DNA of 64,000 nucleotides from Akkermansia sp. (GTDB lineage: Bacteria > Verrucomicrobiota > Verrucomicrobiia > Verrucomicrobiales > Akkermansiaceae): positions 1 to 64,000 of the forward strand of contig JAFQGF010000028.1 in the NCBI GenBank assembly GCA_017415555.1, written 5' to 3'. The notes below the pieces were generated by a model. That model ran no database searches. It was not told the origin of the DNA and saw nothing but the letters and a program-made list of their open reading frames with translations. Both the position numbers and the translations under genes were made by a program. Of the stretch, positions 60,752 to 64,000 are shown in pieces (positions within the stretch are counted from its first letter, which is position 1; each line of letters begins with the position of its first letter).

Positions 60752-60757
60752 CTCAAC

Positions 60758-60789
60758 AGAAAAGCTCCATCCCATGATGGAGCTTTTTT
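60758..60789 (+). terminator. Terminator of tRNA-Glu
   Basis: AAAGCTCCATC and GATGGAGCTTT form a strong stem, followed by a T-run. Confidence 0.88.
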
Positions 60790-60810
60790 TGCAATTGCTG
60801 ACAGATAGCC

Positions 60811-62187
60811 ATGAGTAGCAGCTGCACCAGCCCCTGGATTGACCGCCACGAGTTGAAACGACTTCTGGCGCTGACGCTGCCGCTCTACGTAGGCAATCTG
60901 CTGCATATGGGGATGGGGGTAACGGATACGGTGGTGGCCGGATGGAAGGGCGAGGTGGACTTCGCCGGCGTGGCTATGGGTTTTTCCATTGCCGGTACGG
61001 TCATGATAGCTACGGCGTCCGTGCTCACAATTCTGAGTGCCATGATTTCCCGCCTGCGCGGAGCGGGGGTAGATGGAAAGGCCGGCCTCTTTCTGAACAA
61101 TGGAAAGGTGCTCGCTTTGTTGCTGGCGGTCTTTGAGGTGGTAGTCATCTACTTGGGCTCGCATGTGTTCCACTATATCACGGATAATCACGCACTGGCG
61201 GATATGGCGCAGCAGTATGCATTCTACATGCTTATCGGTGTGCCGGCCAGCCTGCTGATGCGCGTGGTAATGGCCAATTTTGAAGGCTATGGGCAAACGC
61301 GTCCTGCTATGGTGGTATCATTGTGTGGTCTGTTGTGCAATATACCGCTCAACTATGCGCTTGTGTTCGGCTGGGGGCCTTTCCCTGCTCTGGGGGGTGC
61401 CGGTTGTGGTCTGGCCACATCGGTGGTGAACTGGTGTATGTTCCTCTTCATGCTGGGGATGATGTATGGCAGCCATCATCACCGCAAGCGTGCTGTGCAG
61501 ATGCTGGCATTACGCGCTGCGGACTGGCAGCTGGTGGGGCGCACGTTTCGCCTCGGGTTGCCTGTAGGCGTGGCCTCTCTCTGTGAGATGAGCTTCTTCA
61601 GTATGGTGACACTCATTATTGCTCCGCTGGGTGAGCTCGCGGTGAGCTCCCAGCAGGTTGCCATCAATGTGAGCGGTATCATTTTCATGCTGCCGCTCAG
61701 TCTGGGGATTGCCGCTTCTATTCGCGCAGCATATCATGTGGGCGGGCAGCGCCGGGAGGCGTTCAATGCCATGGTGCGTACATTGCTTACCGTGACGTAT
61801 GTGCTTGTTCTTCTGCTCATGATTGCCACAATTATCTGGCGGCGTGATATTGTGGGGTTGTATACGGAGTCCGTGGAAATTGCGGAGCTGGCTTCCGTGT
61901 TGCTGGTGTATTGTGCCGTGTACCAGATGGCGGATGCGACTCAGGCGCTCATGGGAGGGCTGCTGCGCGGTTGTCACGATACGGCAATCATCACCTGGAG
62001 CAATCTGTCCAGCTATTGGCTGGTAGGGTTACCACTGGCATATATTCTTATACGTACGGATCTGATTGTACCGGCCATGGGACCCGCCGGAGCCTGGGTC
62101 AGCTTTATTGTTTCTCTCTCCCTGGCGGCTCTTATTCTTACACTCCGTTTTCTGCATACACGCAGAAAAATCTTTCCCGTCGTATAA
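60811..62187 (+). CDS. MATE family efflux transporter
   Basis: A 458-residue inner-membrane exchanger with twelve membrane spans in two homologous halves, typical of NorM-type MATE pumps that expel cationic drugs or metabolites with Na+ or H+. Family landmarks: LTLPLYVGNLLHMGMGVTDTVVAG at the start, FEGYGQTRPAMVVSLCGLLCNIPLNYALVFG in the first half and SSQQVAINVSGIIFMLPLSLGIAASIRA in the second. No regulator or efflux partner adjoins it. It ends in a short basic tail (HTRRKIFPVV). Confidence 0.93.
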   Translation: MSSSCTSPWIDRHELKRLLALTLPLYVGNLLHMGMGVTDTVVAGWKGEVDFAGVAMGFSIAGTVMIATASVLTILSAMISRLRGAGVDGKAGLFLNNGKVLALLLAVFEVVVIYLGSHVFHYITDNHALADMAQQYAFYMLIGVPASLLMRVVMANFEGYGQTRPAMVVSLCGLLCNIPLNYALVFGWGPFPALGGAGCGLATSVVNWCMFLFMLGMMYGSHHHRKRAVQMLALRAADWQLVGRTFRLGLPVGVASLCEMSFFSMVTLIIAPLGELAVSSQQVAINVSGIIFMLPLSLGIAASIRAAYHVGGQRREAFNAMVRTLLTVTYVLVLLLMIATIIWRRDIVGLYTESVEIAELASVLLVYCAVYQMADATQALMGGLLRGCHDTAIITWSNLSSYWLVGLPLAYILIRTDLIVPAMGPAGAWVSFIVSLSLAALILTLRFLHTRRKIFPVV

Positions 62188-62233
62188 AATTTCACGAAAT
62201 CTGCAAAAAAGTACATAAAATTTGAGATTGTGC

Positions 62234-62262
62234 TTGACGACTGCGTGCTAAAAGTGTAAACT
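62234..62262 (+). promoter_or_regulatory. Promoter of the rplX ribosomal operon
   Basis: TTGACG (62234-62239), 17-bp spacer, TAAACT (62257-62262). The leader of about 55 nt includes a CACTAC/GTAGTG hairpin (62274-62290), a possible site of ribosomal-protein feedback. Confidence 0.75.
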
Positions 62263-62324
62263 CCGTGACCCCGCACTACAGGTGTAGTGTGGCGCGAACT
62301 CATAAACAATCAAACACACACACG

Positions 62325-62549
62325 ATGAAGACCCACGTGAAGAAAGGTGACAACGTCCTCGTTATCGCCGGCAAGAACAAGGGCAAGCGTGGTGTCGTTC
62401 TGTCTGTTAATGCCAAGAAGCAGACGGTCACGGTGGAGGGTGCCCGCATCCTCAAGAAGGCTACCAAGCCCACCGAGTCTGACCCTGAAGGCGGCATTAA
62501 GGATATCGACGGCCCCATCCACATCTCCAATGTGAAGAAAGAGAGCTGA
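62325..62549 (+). CDS. rplX: 50S ribosomal protein L24
   Basis: Early assembly protein of the large subunit. The 74-residue protein has the KOW motif ([24 protein letters not shown], in which Gly and Lys residues match the family) and the DGPIHISNV region. It lacks the C-terminal 25-30 residues of ordinary L24 (about 100 residues). The start at 62325 begins the conserved KTHVKKGD segment. It is the first gene after a promoter, without rplN, rpsQ or rpmC upstream. rplE follows after 76 nt, which is long for this operon. Confidence 0.93.
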   Translation: MKTHVKKGDNVLVIAGKNKGKRGVVLSVNAKKQTVTVEGARILKKATKPTESDPEGGIKDIDGPIHISNVKKES

Positions 62550-62625
62550 TGCCGAAAGGCTGAATCTCCGCGCTTAAGCCATCAGAACCTAAATCATTAA
62601 CAATAAGAGCTGACCCGCTAAAATT

Positions 62626-63198
62626 ATGAGCACACCATCATTGCTTACATACTATAAGGAGAAGGTCGTACCGGCCCTCCAGGCGAAGCATCAGTACACC
62701 AATGTGCACCAGATTCCCCGTCTCGAGAAGATTGTGGTGACTACGTGCATGGGTAAGCACCCCGACCGCAAGCAGGCTGTTGAGGATGCTGTTGCTGAAA
62801 TCGCTAAAATTACCGGCCAGAAGCCTTCCATGACCTACGCCCGCAAGAGCGTGGCTAACTTCAAACTCCGCGAGGGTGAAGTCCTCGGCGCCCGTGTGAC
62901 GCTGCGTTCCACCCGCATGTGGGAGTTCCTTGATCGCTTCATCAACATTACCGCCCCCAACATCCGCGACTTCCGTGGCCTGCCCACCAAGTCCTTTGAC
63001 GGTCGCGGTAACTATGCCATTGGTATTCCGGACCAGTCCATCTTCCCTGAGATTGAGCTGGACCAGATTAAGCGTAACATCGGTTTCGACATCATCTTCG
63101 TGACATCCGCCACGACTAACGATGAGGGTCGCGACCTGCTTGCCGAGCTGGGTATCCCCTTCCGCAAGCCCAACAAGAAGACAGAAGAGAACGCCTAA
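62626..63198 (+). CDS. rplE: 50S ribosomal protein L5
   Basis: L5 forms part of the central protuberance and binds 5S rRNA. The 190-residue protein has YYKEKVVPAL at the start, QKPSMTYARKSVANFKLREG, LGARVTLRSTRMWEFLDR, the RDFRGL motif, and NYAIGIPDQSIFPEIELD. A usually conserved NMGVG-like stretch reads TTCMGKH here. Length is normal (about 180) with a short acidic tail. rpsH begins 13 nt later; rpsN, which usually separates them, is missing. Confidence 0.96.
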   Translation: MSTPSLLTYYKEKVVPALQAKHQYTNVHQIPRLEKIVVTTCMGKHPDRKQAVEDAVAEIAKITGQKPSMTYARKSVANFKLREGEVLGARVTLRSTRMWEFLDRFINITAPNIRDFRGLPTKSFDGRGNYAIGIPDQSIFPEIELDQIKRNIGFDIIFVTSATTNDEGRDLLAELGIPFRKPNKKTEENA

Positions 63199-63211
63199 CA
63201 CATAAACGACC

Positions 63212-63613
63212 ATGGCAGTATTAAGTGATCCTATCGCAGATTTTCTCACCCGCGTGAAGAACGCCGGTAGCGCCCGCGTGGAGGGCTTCTCCGTGCCGTT
63301 CTCCGGCATCAAGGCCGAGATTGCCCGTATCCTGCAGGAGGAGGGCTACATCTGGTTCTACGAAATCGTAGGTGAGGGTAAGGACAAAGCTATTAAGGTG
63401 AAGAGCAAGTTCACCAAGGATGGTAAGTCCATCATCACAGACGTAAAGCGCTGCTCCAAGCCGGGCCGCCGTCAGTACGTCTGCTCCGCCGAAATCCCCA
63501 CCGTGATGAATGGTCTGGGTATCTCCATCGTGTCCACTTCCTCCGGTATGATGACGGGCGCTAAGGCCCGCAAGCTTCAGATCGGTGGTGAGCTCATCGC
63601 ACTCGTCTGGTAA
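63212..63613 (+). CDS. rpsH: 30S ribosomal protein S8
   Basis: Primary 16S-rRNA-binding protein. The 133-residue protein starts MAVLSDPIADFLTRVKNA, has AEIARILQEEGYIWFYEIV and IKVKSKFTKDG, and ends with GISIVSTSSGMMTGAKARK and IGGELIALVW, all typical of S8. It lies between rplE and rplF. Confidence 0.97.
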   Translation: MAVLSDPIADFLTRVKNAGSARVEGFSVPFSGIKAEIARILQEEGYIWFYEIVGEGKDKAIKVKSKFTKDGKSIITDVKRCSKPGRRQYVCSAEIPTVMNGLGISIVSTSSGMMTGAKARKLQIGGELIALVW

Positions 63614-63641
63614 CAGTAACCCCTCACTATAGAAGAACATT

Positions 63642-64000
63642 ATGTCTCGAGTAGGTAAGAAAGTTATCACCATCCCCGCCGGCGTGACCGTAACTATCAA
63701 TGGTCAGGACGTATCCGTGAAGGGGGGCAAGGGCGAGCTGAGCTGGACGCTTCCCGTCGGCATCACCGCCGCTGTGGAAGGTACCGAGCTCACCGTGAGC
63801 CGTGCCGATGAGTCCCGCAAGCTTCGTGCACTTCATGGCACGAACCGCTCTCTCCTCTCCAACATGGTAGAGGGTGTGAGCAAGGGCTTTGTGAAGCAGC
63901 TTGAAATCGTGGGCGTGGGCTTCAAGGCCGCCGTTAAAGGCCAGGCTCTGGACCTCGCTCTGGGCAAGTCCCACCCCATCCTGCACCCCATTCCTGCCGG
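63642..64000 (+). CDS. rplF: 50S ribosomal protein L6 (partial, runs off the window)
   Basis: The first 119 residues of L6: MSRVGKKVITIPAGVTVTING, VSVKGGKGELSWTLP, RALHGTNRSLLSNMVEGVSKGF and LEIVGVGFKAAVKG are standard. The window ends inside the gene. It follows rpsH after 28 nt, and the order rplX-rplE-(no rpsN)-rpsH-rplF is the spc order with one gene missing. Confidence 0.95.
   Translation, partial: MSRVGKKVITIPAGVTVTINGQDVSVKGGKGELSWTLPVGITAAVEGTELTVSRADESRKLRALHGTNRSLLSNMVEGVSKGFVKQLEIVGVGFKAAVKGQALDLALGKSHPILHPIPA

Overview
The window is a chromosomal segment from a bacterium of the Akkermansia lineage (Verrucomicrobiota, Akkermansiaceae) or a very close relative. The best evidence is the five-gene block at 52.7-60.5 kb. 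It carries a small exported protein, a PilM-like ATPase, two membrane-anchored proteins and a 910-residue secretin, which is the layout of the Amuc_1102-1098 locus that encodes the Amuc_1100 surface protein of A. muciniphila. A two-subunit-type SdhC-SdhA-SdhB set, Amuc-style coiled-coil proteins and nearly no Shine-Dalgarno sequences fit this assignment. The species cannot be named from the sequence alone.

Layout. 1-0.96 kb: gene-free mosaic of hairpin repeats. Its first 322 bases recur inverted at 12682-13001. 0.97-7.1 kb: housekeeping genes (DEAD-box helicase, MBL hydrolase, M42 peptidase, purD, EIIA-like protein, hisF). 7.15-12.6 kb: a tyrosine recombinase and four AT-rich genes of unknown function. 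13.1-20.0 kb: DUF805 protein, pnp with a structured leader, a pair of paralogous anchored coiled-coil proteins, nth, panD, secG. 20.1-25.5 kb: a four-gene minus-strand operon FHA/DUF4384 - ankyrin - vWA - FHA/DUF4384. 25.7-31 kb: HD-domain exonuclease-like protein, LysE exporter, sdhCAB. 31-37.6 kb: glycosyltransferases, LolA-like protein, TPR protein, Hsp33, RmlD-like reductase. 38-46.8 kb: orphan transposase-like HTH, tail-specific protease, RadC, TatD-like protein, amidase, a 14-unit 42-bp tandem array, an alpha-amylase family protein and a TraB/GumN protein. 47.0-51.2 kb: a small AT-rich island next to tRNA-Val. It holds a decayed integrase, an XRE regulator and a very compact minus-strand run of ten small genes, including two PIN-like proteins and three short peptides that standard gene finding would miss. 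51.2-64 kb: tRNA-Tyr/tRNA-Val, lgt, the Amuc_1100-type operon, tRNA-Glu, a MATE pump, and the start of a ribosomal protein operon (rplX-rplE-rpsH-rplF).

Two themes run across the window. First, promoters are uniform (TTGnnn, 17-bp spacer, TAnnnT) and for at least thirteen genes the start codon lies only 6-13 nt after the -10 box, so many mRNAs should be leaderless or nearly so. This pattern was used to choose several start codons. Second, the accessory content is concentrated in two recombinase-associated AT-rich islands. The compact PIN/small-peptide operon at 47.07-50.15 kb is the best candidate for an undescribed system, followed by the FHA-ankyrin-vWA-FHA operon.
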